Below are positions 1-10,966 of a stretch of DNA of 64,000 bases, in pieces. Position numbers and translations under genes: made by a program. The first letter of the stretch is position 1. Each line of letters begins with the position of its first letter. Origin of the DNA: Apostichopus japonicus (lineage: Eukaryota > Echinodermata > Holothuroidea > Aspidochirotida > Stichopodidae); NCBI RefSeq assembly GCF_037975245.1, contig NC_092576.1, forward strand, positions 29,614,611-29,678,610, given 5' to 3'. Below the pieces are notes generated by a model, which saw only the letters and a list, made by a program, of their open reading frames with translations, ran no database searches and was not told the origin of the DNA.

Positions 1-671
1 TGCCGGAGTCCTTCCATGTGGAGAAGGGAATTTGGCGGCTGAACACGGAAATTGTTAAAGAGCAAAAGTTGAAGGAGCAATTTGTCGAGAAGTACAGAGG
101 ATGGCAGTCCCTCAAGCCTGCTTTTCCCAATACGTTAGTCTGGTGGGACGAGGTAAAGTCCCTCATCAAGCAGTTCGTTTGTGTTGAGAGAGCTCACCAA
201 CGGAGATTCAAGTTACATTCCTTGTGCAATAATAGAGCAAGGGATGGTTCTTCATCGTCTGACCTGCATGCACTTGGAGTGTTTCTCGATGAGAAACTGC
301 ACGGAGCCCGAGTGCGTGCCAGAATCCAGTTTGTTGAGGCGGACGAGAAGCCCACTATTCGTTTTTACCGGGACGAAACCAAATCTGTGGTTGACCGCAG
401 AATAAGGGCAGTGTGTCATCCTAGTGGGGTCGTCGTGTAGAGCCCGCAGGCAGTCCTAGGGGTATTTAGGTCGTTCTTTTCGAACCTGTACTCCTGGGCT
501 GCTGTTAGCGAAGATCTCCAGAGGGACTTGTTGCCTGGTATAGACAAGGCCCCCCCCCCCCCCCCTGAGAGTAAAAATGATAGCTTGGGCTCGATTCTCT
601 CCGTTGGTGAGCTCTGGACAGCGGTAGCAGCGATGAAGAAGGGAAAGTCCCCCGGTCCCGATGGCCTCCCT
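1..671 (+). pseudogene. Tx1-like LINE ORF2 relic (region between endonuclease and RT)
   Basis: A reading frame at 18-440 followed by frame-shifted continuations to about 671 matches the part of LINE#1 ORF2 (45017-48211) that lies between endonuclease and reverse transcriptase. Shared landmarks are the GW/LKPAF segment, the WWD box, DEK.HGARVRAR and, near 640-668, the RT-entry motif GKSPGPDGLP. Identity is clearly lower than between LINE#1 and LINE#2, so this is an older or different subfamily. It ends in a stop at 440 and carries a poly-C run at 550-563. The match stops at about 671, where the sequence switches to half-LINE ORF1. It is non-functional; the 5' part lies outside the window. Confidence 0.85.
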
Positions 672-1331
672 GCAGCCGTATTAGTTGTGGCTAAGGAGTC
701 CTCCGATTGGTTTGACCGAGACGAAACAGGCCACTGATCTGATTGACTCGAGCGGCCCTTCCACCCTGCCCGCAGTCACTTCCGCTATACCGGACACGAT
801 GGTCGCTAATGGACCTCCTGTTCCTGACAGGGAGGTCCACCTGATCAAAGACGAGGAGCTAAGAACTCTGCCTGCTCGCAGGAAAAGGGGGAACACGGCT
901 AGGTGCCGAAAAAGACTCGTATTGGGGACAAAACATCGTACATAGGCGCCTTTTCCGTCATCACCGTTAATGTGAATGGGTTGAGGGGTACCCCCAAAAA
1001 CCCTGTCGTCTGCTGTCGGGACGGCGTTCCCAGGGTGGGGTTGGGAGTGAGTTGGTTGTTAGGGTTGTGTGGTCGTTACATAATGAGTTTGTTTTTTTTG
1101 GTAGGTTTGGAGTTGTTTTTTTTGGGCCGGTTTGTTTTGCTTCTGTTCGCCTTTGGGTCCCTGTCCTTTTCACGTCACGTTAAACGCTACGTTAGGAAGA
1201 GATTTGTGTTTGTGGGTTTCAGTTGGGTTTTTGGTGGTTGCTTAACTGGTGGTTGTTTGTGGTGGTTGTTTTACAGACAGATTATTTTTGGTTCTGTTGA
1301 CCTTTGGTCCGTGTCCGTCTTCTTTGCACGT
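672..1331 (+). mobile_element. 3' part of an ORF1-only half-LINE, joined to the RT relic
   Basis: From about 672 the sequence follows the C-terminal part of half-LINE ORF1 (compare 25325-25590 and 40385-40655), including the VVAKESSDWF segment and the basic KKRGNTAR end, with frameshifts. About 45 bases resembling the ORF2 start (FSVITVNVNG) follow at 947-985. The half-LINE 3' region, with its two ..CCTTTGGTCCGTGTCC.. blocks, then runs to a degenerate end CACGTATATAGC near 1330. This copy keeps a trace of ORF2 that the other two half-LINE copies lack, so it may be an intermediate or a separate deletion event. Confidence 0.75.
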
Positions 1332-1369
1332 ATATAGCGATGTAATTATTAACATGATGATCACGTAGG

Positions 1370-1402
1370 TTTGACGTGACCCGCCATGCGGGATCCAAAA
1401 CG
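1370..1402 (-). mobile_element. LINE 3'-end stub, antisense
   Basis: A short antisense copy of the Tx1-like LINE terminus. It contains GTGACCCGCCATGCGGGAT, the complement of the 3'-terminal hairpin of LINE#1 at 48530-48556. Only the extreme 3' end is present, as expected of a strongly 5'-truncated insertion or a later duplication of the neighbouring stub. Confidence 0.6.
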
Positions 1403-1436
1403 ATCACGTAGAAATGTGGCAGTACATTAGTACTTT

Positions 1437-1556
1437 TAACGTGACCCGCCGTGCGGGATCCAAAATGTCACGGCTAAACGGCACTACCGAATCATCCCAT
1501 TCTGATAACGAAACGAGCCAGAAAAAGATATGCCCACCGACCTGCAGAGACGAACC
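1437..1556 (-). mobile_element. 5'-truncated Tx1-like LINE 3' end, antisense
   Basis: About 120 bases are the complement of the LINE#1 3' region: terminal hairpin (CCGCCGTGCGGG on the plus strand), the GGCACTACCGAA block and the CCGACCTGCAGAGAC block. The order and spacing match 48430-48556 read backwards. No coding sequence remains. It lies immediately before the sense LINE#3 fragment that starts near 1635. Confidence 0.8.
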
Positions 1557-1679
1557 CCCGACCACCAGGGTTGTGAATGAGTGGAATAGTTTGCAAGTAG
1601 TGTCAATGGGTTAAGAATGTTTTGGACTTGCCAAACTTGTTCCATTCGTTGTGCCAGGGGGTGCCAAAGTGAAATGCGG

Positions 1680-2103
1680 GTTACCAGCGACAGTTGACCA
1701 AAAACGCTAGATTTGCGAAAAGAAACCCGTACAAAACGCTAAATGGTAGTTTCCCTAAATTTCGTGTTGTTTCGAGTCAAGTTAGCACAGATTCGTAGGA
1801 TGAATGGTCACCGATCACAAAATAGATTTTCAATAGTTGATTTGAGTGATAGTCTGACCCAGAAAAGAACCAAAAAAATATGGAAATTTCCGAAGATTGG
1901 GCCAAAATACTCAGAATAAATTTGGATGGGTCGCCAGGTAAGAATTTTCTTTGAAAAATCTGAAAAAATTGTCTATTTTTGGTTAATTTAACTACTTTTA
2001 GGCAAAAAACGCTAGAATTACCAAATTAGAAAAAAACCTACGCTACAACCCCAGAAATGACTAAAAACGCTAGATCTAGTGTAAAAACGCTAACGCTGGT
2101 AAC
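1680..2103. mobile_element. MITE-like insert with 10-bp TIR in LINE#3
   Basis: The ends are inverted copies of GTTACCAGCG (1680-1689 and 2094-2103). The 424-bp body is non-coding and repeats the short motif AAAACGCTA five times, mostly near the two ends. It replaces about 17 bases of LINE#3 that encode the YADD active-site region, because LINE similarity stops at 1678 and resumes at about 2108. No target duplication is visible, so the superfamily is unassigned. A simple palindromic filler is an alternative. Confidence 0.55.
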
Positions 2104-2509
2104 ACTGGTGACATGTGTTGTTTCGAGTCTTGGCTCCTTTCGCGCACTCTGCCAGGATTTACCTATTTTTGAGAGAGCGTCCGGGGCGAAGTTGGATCCA
2201 GAAAAGACAAAGGGCCTTCGTCTTGGTAGCTGGAGATACAGAGTCTTACCATTCGGTGCGTCGTGGTCGGATCAGAATATGAAAATTAATGGTATATGGT
2301 TCGGCTACGATGCACCTTGTGACGTCACCTGGAACGAGAGAGGGCTGAGGTATTTGTGAGCAGACACGAAACCTTTGGCACCCGCTGGCTTTCGATCTTG
2401 GGGAAAGTCACCGTTATTAATCGTTTTGTTTCGCCCATCTTGTGGTACCCGGGCGCGGTGTACCCAATTCCGCGTCGCGTCCTGGTGCGGTTGGAGAGGG
2501 CGATTTTTT

Positions 2510-4528
2510 GGTTCCTTGCTAAAAGCAAAGGAACCTATGTATTCAGGTTGGCGTGCGTGTGTGTGTGTGTGTGACGCTTTAGCTTGTATGCACGATAACT
2601 CAACAAGGGATTGACCGATCATGATCAAACTTGGTGGGTGGGTGGCCCATAGTGAGTAGATGAACCCTATTGTTTTTGGTGCCCACAAAGGTCACCAAAG
2701 GTCAGTTATGGTCCAAAAACCCAAAATACTAAAACTGCAATAACTCCCAGTGCCAATGTGCGACAAGGTTGATATTTTGGTACAAGTTGTGAACTGGTTA
2801 GGGGAACATTTTGAAACTTAACGGTCATGTGATCTGAGGTCACCAAAGGTCAATGAATGTTAAAAAACTAGTATTTTTGCGATAACTTGAGAACGAATTG
2901 TCCGTTTGGGTTGGGAGTTGCTTCAGTGTAATCCAATTGTCGACCCGCATCTGGGTGACCCTTGACCTCAATTTGACCTCTGGTGACCTTTAACTCCCAG
3001 TGCCAAGGTGTAACAAGGTTGATATTTTGGGACAAGTTGCAAATGGTATAGAGGAATATTTTCAAACTTAACAGTCATGTGATCCGAGGTCATCAAAGGT
3101 CAATGTTAAAAAAGTAGTATTTTGGGTGAGAAAATGGGCAAAGAAAAAACTTTTTGAATTTTTACAGTTTTGATGCTATATTCACGTCTCACCAATCAAA
3201 AATGTCAATAGGTTTACCCCAGGTGACCTTTGTGTGTGAAGTTATATGAGGTAAAAGTTAATTTTCAGACATTAAGTGCAATAATTCCCAGTTCCAAGGT
3301 GTGACACGGTTCATATTTTGGGACAAGTTGCAAATGATATAGGGGTATATTTTGAAACTTAACGGTCATGTGATCCGAGGTCACCAAAGGTCAATTAATG
3401 TTGAAAAACAAGTATTTTCCGATAACTTGAGAACAACTTGTTTGTTAGGGTTGGGAGTTGCTTCAATGTAATCTAATTGTTGACCTGCATCAGGATGACC
3501 CTTGACCTCAATTTGACCTCTGGTGACCTTTAAGTGTTTTGGGGATTTTTACAGTTTCGATGTTATTTTCAGATGTCAAAGGTACCTTCCGATCATAAAT
3601 ATCAATAGGTTGACCTCCGTGTGACCTTCGTGTGCGAAGTTATATGGGGTCAAAGTTTTCGGTCGGAGTTAGGATGGCTGTATAGACTTGTCGTGTTGCT
3701 TTTTGGAATCATGGGATCAAACTACATCTGAAACAAAGGTCAAAAGTTCCAAGGTCACATTAGAAAAAATGTGCCTGGTTTCGGAGAAAACGGAGGAAAA
3801 AGAAAATGTCTTTTCTTGTATGGGTTATAAAACTTCCACATATTTTTTTCTGGCTCAGTCATGGGCTCGATCCAACTGAACAATCGCTTACTTGAATGTT
3901 CTAGCATTCTTTATGGCCAAGCAAGATGATACTGTGTAGTCTCTGTACCATCCGTAAGATACATACTGTGCTGTGGCACCTTTGTACAGCACACAGATCA
4001 CAGAAATGGAGAATTGAAGTGACAAGACGGCTGATCTGCGAAGGACCAAGCAAAAAGAAATCTCAATATTGTTGTAATTTTACTGTACGAATGTACAGAA
4101 CAGGGGCACCGATGGCAAACAAAAAGAGCACGATGGCAATTTGTTTGCCGGCGGTTGACTGTATTTTACAGGCAAGCACGTCACTTACTTCAATAACTAA
4201 TAGTGAGTCTGATGACTTTGATGCTCATATGTTGATAATTTATGAGGTTGAAGGATCAAACGTGAATATTTCAATTGGCATTAACTACTGACAACCATCA
4301 TTTGGAATATCACCAAACTTGGTATGTTGATGTTGGTAGATAGACTATACACATGCTGTATGTTGCAATGATATGATACAAATTTATGAGAGGGCAGGGC
4401 TTAGCATTACTTTGGTAACCAAAGTTTGTGTGCATTAATTGCTGTTGTTTTATTAGGGCTTTCTTAAATTTCCCTATGAATGGAACTATTGAACAGCAGC
4501 AAGGAACCAACAAATCTTTTCATTATGA
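2510..4528 (+). repeat. Non-autonomous Helentron-like copy A (left end of the large element)
   Basis: Starts with a near-perfect 26-base palindrome, GGTTCCTTGCT/AGCAAAGGAACC (2510-2535), then a GT microsatellite (about 2556-2573). It ends with AGCAAGGAACC (4498-4508) plus 20 bases and a flanking TT. The same start and end occur in the 515-bp copy at 23240-23754. The body has three diverged internal repeats starting near 2741, 2991 and 3281 (..ACTCCCAGTGCCAAGG.. through ..GTGATCCGAGGTCACC..). No credible protein is encoded. The right flank at 4529 is not LINE sequence, which argues against a simple separate insertion into LINE#3. Confidence 0.6.
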
Positions 4529-7285
4529 TTATGTCGGATCAGTCATTATGATATTATTCAAAATGCAACATAATTTTCATTGCTTGAACTAAGTTCAAGT
4601 TTCAAGTTACCTCACTGCAATTATTCAAGATACAGTTTATAATATCTGGTTATGTCGGTTCAGTCACCAAATTTTTATTCAATATGCAACTTGATTTTCA
4701 ATACTTTCGCAAAGTTAACGTTTCAAGTTACCTCCCTGCAATATACTTAATATTTACGGTTAGGTTTCATTGGGTAGCATTTTACATGTTTATGGCACGG
4801 TCCTGACTTTGTTTCTTCTAAGTGATGGTGTCCAGCTACAAGCAGTTTGCAGTAATTTGCTGTGTTGCATGTTCTTTGGTCGGCTCAATTTATTTCTCTT
4901 TCGCGTTCGTACAAGAAGGAAAAAAAGAAGAAAAATCCGATAGATTTCAGAAGAATCTCAGTTGAATTGAATGTATGTGCACGTACAACGCTTTAAAGGT
5001 AAATATGCATGTTTTCAATTTTTCTATTCAATGTTGTAATATTGTTTTATCTTAAGAATATTTATATATATTATATTATATTTATATAAGAATTCAATAA
5101 ATAAATAATCATTAGGTTGTGGGGTTAATTACATTTCTTTCTGACTATGCACTAGCTGCATGGCCATCAACCAAGTGAAACATGGGGGGGGGGGTGGAGG
5201 GGGTGGAAAGCTCTCGTGAGATTTCCTAAAGACTAGCTGAGCGGAGTGGCACCTTGTATGGCGCGAAGCGATAAACATTTTTTGGAAAAAAGGACTTCTC
5301 AGATTGCTGAAAGAGGCACTTTCCAGGCTCGCAAGTTGCATCTAAGCGGTCCCTATATTTATACGTCATGTTCTAGAAACTGTACACTTCCTGACAAATA
5401 AAACTAACAAATTACTAGATGATTCAGTCAATCGTTGGAAGGGGACAACAACAAAAGCCTATTGCAAGGAATGGAGACAAGTTTGCCAGTGTCTTTGAGT
5501 TGAAATCCTTCCAGAGATTCTAGTGGCATACAGTATATTGTCAGTCACTCACCATACACCATCAAAATCCCCCAGTAATATTTTTATTGCCTGTGATCTT
5601 TGTGAAACCTTGTTAACAGACCTGTATTGTTTCTTGGCAATATTATGTTTGATATTGGCCCACAAGATCACATGTTCATGTTTATATTACCAATTCATCC
5701 CAACTGGCCAGTCATTTCGAAGTATTTTCTTTCAGCCTTTTTTGCAATACTCGGTGACAGCTCAAAACTAAGATTTTACGCTTTTGTAAAAATCAGTATC
5801 ATTTTATTTTCTAGCCCCCCAAATTCCGATATAAAATCCCAAATTACACCTGTGTAAGGCCTGGGCAAAGTCTATCACTCGACATCGCAGTTGCCTCTTT
5901 GGCTCTCCTTGGTTTCCCTGCTTTTGAGATTTGGACACCCCGCAGAAGTTATACTTCTTACATCTGAATTGCGCGCCGCAGTGTGTGTTAACTTTTTCTA
6001 GTATAGTGCTATACAAGTACACTGGTGGTTCATTACCAGTGAAAGTCCTGTAAAAGTATTAAGGTAACCAGTCTACTCTTGGTGATCGTGTTTCCAATTC
6101 TTAATTGGTGGAAATTTTTAATGTTTCTCAAAGCGTTGAAAGCTTTCATAAAAATTTAAGCGACTTTCGTACTTTATCTTCGACGACTTCGTAATCGAAA
6201 GGCTAACGTAAAATAGATTGTATTCACAGATGATTTCAGACATGGTTGCAGTTACTAGGCCCCCTAGGCTTTAGGCTATCCTAACTGTGTTACTACTACT
6301 AGAGCGGCAATACCATATCATATTTATCACGGAAATTGCCTTCCAGCAATCGTTCGTTTTACAGTAAGATACGCATATATTTTTTAAGTGGCTTTGCGAC
6401 TAGGGCTAGCCTATGTAGCCTACTGCAATATAATGTTGAAGGTTACCTATTATAAGGCTAGCCTACTTGAATAATTTTTATCATGTGTTTGTAACTTTGT
6501 AGAAATTTGATTTTTAATATTTGTGCGGGCGAAGGCTCGTACTCCTAGCCTATTAGCTGTATTACTTCGGCCTATGTGTGACCATGGTTAGTGTGTCATT
6601 GTACCCTCCTAGTCTTACCTATTCTGTTATAGCGCCCTCGAACTGATACAAGTTTGTTTTCAAAATGGCTGCCCCTTGTGGCGTTAGGCCTAGCCTATGC
6701 AAAATAAACACAGTCTGTGTTTACCATACATTGATAGGGTGTTGCTATAGCTACAGTTGTCTAGAATGAGTCGATAGGCTGGTGGCAGTTGTGTTAATTT
6801 AATGGTTATTGATTCCTCATGTCGTCGGAGAGACTTGAAGTATAGGTCGACACAATCATCCTATAAAAACAAATTGTGTCTCCATAAGTAGGCATACAGT
6901 AAACAACGGTAAATAAAAGGCAAAATGACCATATTTACCCGCAGGTGTTTTTAACGTTACAAGCTCAAAATGAGTTTTTGGCTGTTATTGTTCTAGGCCT
7001 AGAGAACGTTGGCTACCTTTTTTTTCTCTTGGAATAACCACTTGGTTAAAATGAAGCAAAATGTCTGCACTTTAGCTTAGTAGTACTTGTAACTCCCACT
7101 TCACCAGCACTATCAGTCAAATGTGAAATGTTGACCATTGAAAAAGTGACCCATATTTTGGGAACGTGAGTCAATTTGTACATCAATGTAAGAATTGGTG
7201 AGTCACTTTTGTGATATGTCCCTTGTTGGTAATTTTTGGGTTTGATGAAACTGTAAACTATGCGATGATGATGGCATGTGTGTGT
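4529..7285. other. Non-coding stretch in the 5' arm of the Helentron
   Basis: No supported gene, RNA or transposon end was found. The stretch is AT-rich with short open frames only, a poly-G run near 5183-5191 and a TAGGCCTA/GCTAGCCTA-rich patch at 6240-6790. Confidence 0.5.
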
Positions 7286-7289
7286 GTGT

Positions 7290-7880
7290 ATGTGACACCT
7301 AGCTTGTAAACACTGTATCTCCAGAAGGGAAGCTTGGACAGATCTCATATTTCAGATGTAGGTCTATCACATTGAATACAAGAAGCCTATTGTTTTTGGT
7401 GGAGGTCAAAGATCAGCTGGGGTGAAATTGGGAAAACCTTGTAAACACGATATCTCAAGAAGGGAAGCTCGTACAGACCTCATATTTGGTATGAAGGTGT
7501 ACCACATTGACTGCAAATAGCCTATTGTTTGGGTGGAGGTCAAATGTCAGCAGGGGTCAGGTTGTGAAAACCTGGTAAACATGATATCTCAAGAAGGATA
7601 GCTTAAATCAATCTCATTTTAAGTATATAATTGTACAACATTTGAGTGCAAGAACCCTATAGTTTATGGTGGCAGTCTAAGGCCATTTTGGGTCAGCAGG
7701 GGCTACATTGTGAAAACCTTGTAAACATAATATCTCAAGAAGGGAAGCTTGGATCAATCTCATATGTAGTGTATAAGTGTACAACATTGAGTGCAAGAAC
7801 CCTTTAGTGATTGGTGGAGGTCAGCAGGGGTGAAATTGTAGAAAACTTGTAAACACGATATCTCAAGAAGGAAAGCTTGG
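7290..7880. repeat. Tandem repeat, ~137-bp unit, about 4.5 copies
   Basis: The phrase CTTGTAAACACGATATCTCA, followed by AGAAGGGAAGCTTGGA and later CCTATTGTTTTTGGTGGAGG, recurs with starts near 7302, 7439, 7573, 7720 and 7847. Copies differ by substitutions and small indels. A GT-rich microsatellite precedes the first unit at about 7276-7292. The unit style resembles the internal repeats of copy A (2510-4528), so it may be another Helentron-associated satellite. Confidence 0.75.
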
Positions 7881-7993
7881 ATTAGGTATGATTTTGGCAC
7901 AAAGTTTGCTCAATATGTCTTGGCTTGTAATGTGCTTTCACCCTGGATGTTCCCCACTCTGTTATGCTTCATACTCACACTGGCAACCTGTGC

Positions 7994-9200
7994 AGCCTCT
8001 GTGATATATATACTTAACAATTTGTCAGTATCAAGTGAAGACTCCCAAATTATGTATCCCACCTGGCTTCTTTGTGAAGGCCAGGTTGTACTGTATATCA
8101 TGTAGCATTTTGATTGTTGCACAGCCTGCAAGGTCTATTTTTTGGTTTAATTTAAAATTTCATTCTTGTTTCAGTGTCTATTGCAGTTTGTCACTCATTG
8201 CCCAGTCACGTTCTCCAAAATTTAAAAACCGTGTGTCTGAACTTGATTGTGTGAACTTTTCTCACCATCAACTGGAGCAACATCACCTTGTCAACCACAC
8301 TATTGCTAAGGTAATTTCATAGTAGATGGTAACATCATGATAACAGAATTTTGAAATTCAACTTAGTTTTATATTTTTTTCACATGGGAACAGGAAGGGG
8401 TCCTAGAAAAAAACAATGTATGTAATAGTTTGTTTGCAACTGTTTTCAAACTGTATAGTTTTGTACTGTATAGTTTCAAACTGTATAGTTTCAAACTGTA
8501 TAGTTCAAACTGTATAGTGTACTGTTTTCAAACTGTACAGTAGACAGTATAGTAGACAGTTAAAACTATAGTAGACAGTTCAAACAGTATAGTAGACAGT
8601 TCAAACTGTATAGTTTCAAACTGTATAGTTCAAACTGTATAGTGTACTGTTTTCAAACTGTATAGTAGAATTTTTATCAATTCATCATAGCACTCGCTAC
8701 ATCAAAGCCTCTGTGATATATATACTTAACAATTTGTCAGTATCAAGTGAAGACTCCCAAATTATGTATCCCACCTGGCTTCTTTGTGAGGGCCAGGTTG
8801 TACTGTATATCATGTAGCATTTTGATTGTTGCACAGCCTGCAAGGTCTATTTTTTGGTTTAATTTTAAATTTTATTCTTGTTTCAGTGTCTATTGCAGTT
8901 TGTCACTCATTTCCAGTCACGTTCTCCACAATTTAAAAACCGTGTGTCTGAACTTGATTGTGTGAACTTTTCTCACCATCAACTGGAGCAACATCACCCT
9001 GTCAACCACACTATTGCTAAGGTACTTTCATAGCAGATGGTAAAATCATGATAACAGAATTTTGAAATTCAGCTTAGTTTTATATTTTTTCACATGGGAA
9101 CAGGAAGGGGTCCTAGAAAAAAACAATACATGTAATAGTTTGTTTACAACTGTTTTCAAACTGAATTTTTATAAATTCATCATAGCACTCACTACATCAA
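7994..9200. repeat. Direct tandem duplication of a ~0.5-0.7-kb segment
   Basis: 7994-8706 and 8707-9200 are two adjacent copies of one segment, alignable from GCCTCTGTGATATATATAC to CACTACATCAAA with only scattered changes. The first copy is longer because a simple array is expanded in it at about 8440-8670. The second copy has a plain ..TCAAACTGAATTTTTATAAAT.. at that place. Each copy contains an exon-like block (see 8887-9021); the first copy's version has a one-base insertion near 8205. Confidence 0.85.
8440..8670. repeat. Short-unit array of AAACTGTATAGTTTC
   Basis: A roughly 230-base run built from TTCAAACTGTATAG and variants (..AGTAGACAGT..). It is present only in the first copy of the 7994-9200 duplication, so it expanded after or during the duplication. 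Non-coding. Confidence 0.85.
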
Positions 9201-9571
9201 ATGATATGTCACTTATATGCAATTCTCAACTTATAAATAAATTTGTATCATTTAAATTGTTAACATGAGGTCACATCATCAACTCGTTTCAGTGTCCTAA
9301 CAAAAACTGAAATTTTGTGACAGCTGATTGAATGATTGTTGGCTGATAATGACAGGTAGCGAATTGTTTGTGATACTTTTTAATTGTTCAAATTTAATGT
9401 TAATAGTCTGTTTATCAGATGTTCTGAAATAATTTTCTCATATTGTGTGTGATACAAGTGAATATAATTTAAAGTTACTCACATTTTAATTGTTCCTTTA
9501 TATGAATTTTAACGTTCTTCTCTTTCCTATCTTTGCAGACTTCCCACAAGTTGCTGGACCTATTTCTGCTG
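8887..9571 (+). other. Candidate exon pair of unknown gene (8887-9021 and 9539-9571)
   Basis: 8887-9021 is bounded by TTGTTTCAG and GGTAC-type splice sites, is a multiple of three long, and is open in one frame with the segments NRVSELDCVNF and HHQLEQHH. The following candidate 9539-9571 has a long pyrimidine tract, CTTTGCAG, 33 open bases and a GGTAATT donor. The upstream duplicate (8073-8311 region) is frameshifted. I do not recognise the protein. The pair could be a gene fragment carried by the Helentron, or chance. Low confidence. Confidence 0.25.
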
Positions 9572-9671
9572 GTAATTCTTCTGCTGTCCTTTTCCAGCCA
9601 ATCAATATCATTTTCATTCACTCAACCATCTAAAATAAATCAATACAACCTTCATTTTTTAATATACATGC

Positions 9672-10755
9672 ATCGAGATTTACACCATTAACCAGCACAT
9701 CAGTAAAGCATCAATTATACCTTCAAACAGTTTATCAATAACGCTGTAGATTAAGCCATCAACCAGCGTATCAGTGAGGCTGTAGAATACACCATCAACC
9801 AGCGTATCAGTAATGCTGTAGAATAAACCATCAACCAGCGTATCAGTAATGCTGTAGATCAAACCATCAAACTGTGTATCAATAATGCTGTAGAAGAAAC
9901 CATCAACCAGCATATCAGTAACACTAGAATAAACCATCAACCAGCGTATCAGTAATGCTGTAGAATAAACCATCAACTAGCGTATCAATAACGCTGTAGC
10001 TCAAACCAGCGTTTCAGTAACACTGTAGAATAAACCATCAAGCAACGTATCAGTAACGCTGTAAAATAAACCATCCACCAGCGTATCATTAATGCTGTAG
10101 AATAAACCATCAGCCAGCTTATCAGTAACGCTGTAGAATAAACCATCAACCAGCGTATCAGTAACGCTGTAGAATAAACCAGCGTATCAGTAACGCTGTA
10201 GATCAATCCAGCGTATCAGTAACGCTGTAAATCAAACCATCAAGCAGCGTATCAGTGACGCTGTAGAATAAAGCATCAACCAGCGTATCAGTAACGCTGT
10301 AGATCAAACCAGCGAATCAGTAACGCTGTAAATCAAACCATCAAGCAGCGTATCAGTAACGCTGTAGAATAAACCATCAACCAGCATATCAGTAATGCTG
10401 TAGAATAATCAATCCATCAACCAGCTTATCAATAACGCTGTAGATCAAACCGGCGTATCAGTAACACTGTAGAATAAACCATCAACCAGCGTATCAGTGA
10501 CGCTGTTGATCAAACCATCAACCAGCGTATCAATAACGCTGTAAATCAAACCAGCGTATCAGTAACGCTGTATTGAAACCTTCAAGCAGCATATCAGTAA
10601 CGCTGTAGTTCAAACCAGCATATCAGTAACGTTGTAAATCAAACCAAAAGCAGCGTATCAGAAACGCTGTAGGTCAACCAGCAAATCAGTAACATTGGAT
10701 AAAACCAACCAGCATATCAGTAACGCTGTAAATTATACCATCAATAACACTATTA
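9672..10755. repeat. Minisatellite with alternating 36-bp and 29-bp units, ~30 copies
   Basis: The core unit is CCAGCGTATCAGTAACGCTG with a spacer of TAGAATAAACCATCAA (36-bp unit). A shorter spacer, TAGATCAAA, gives a 29-bp unit. Copies are diverged at CpG-rich positions. The minus strand stays open for up to 98 codons because 36 is divisible by three, but the resulting 12-residue repeat is not expected to be a protein. The array lies directly 5' of the Helentron polyprotein start (10967). Confidence 0.9.
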
Positions 10756-10966
10756 ATTCTTATATTATCAAGAAGCGTATCACTTTTGATCATAACTTGC
10801 ACGTCAATCTCTGCATCTACTGACATGAGTAAGGCCATCAACTTTCATTTCAGTATCCGCTCATATATATCAATCTGCCTTTCAAATCCATAGCAAGTCA
10901 CTTTCGATCACAACTTCAGCATTACTTCTCCATTTGTGTATATAAAATTGTATAATTTATTCAGCC

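Noticed and set aside
3926-4291. 121-codon plus-strand open frame in copy A
   Set aside because: No recognisable domain; it lies in a non-autonomous repeat and is within the length expected by chance for this window.
9680-10206. Minus-strand open frames of 98 and 73 codons with a 12-residue repeat
   Set aside because: They are created by the 36-bp minisatellite unit, which is divisible by three; there is no start context, domain or conserved end.
9672-10755. CRISPR-like array
   Set aside because: Spacers are near-identical variants of one sequence and the setting is animal; it is a minisatellite.
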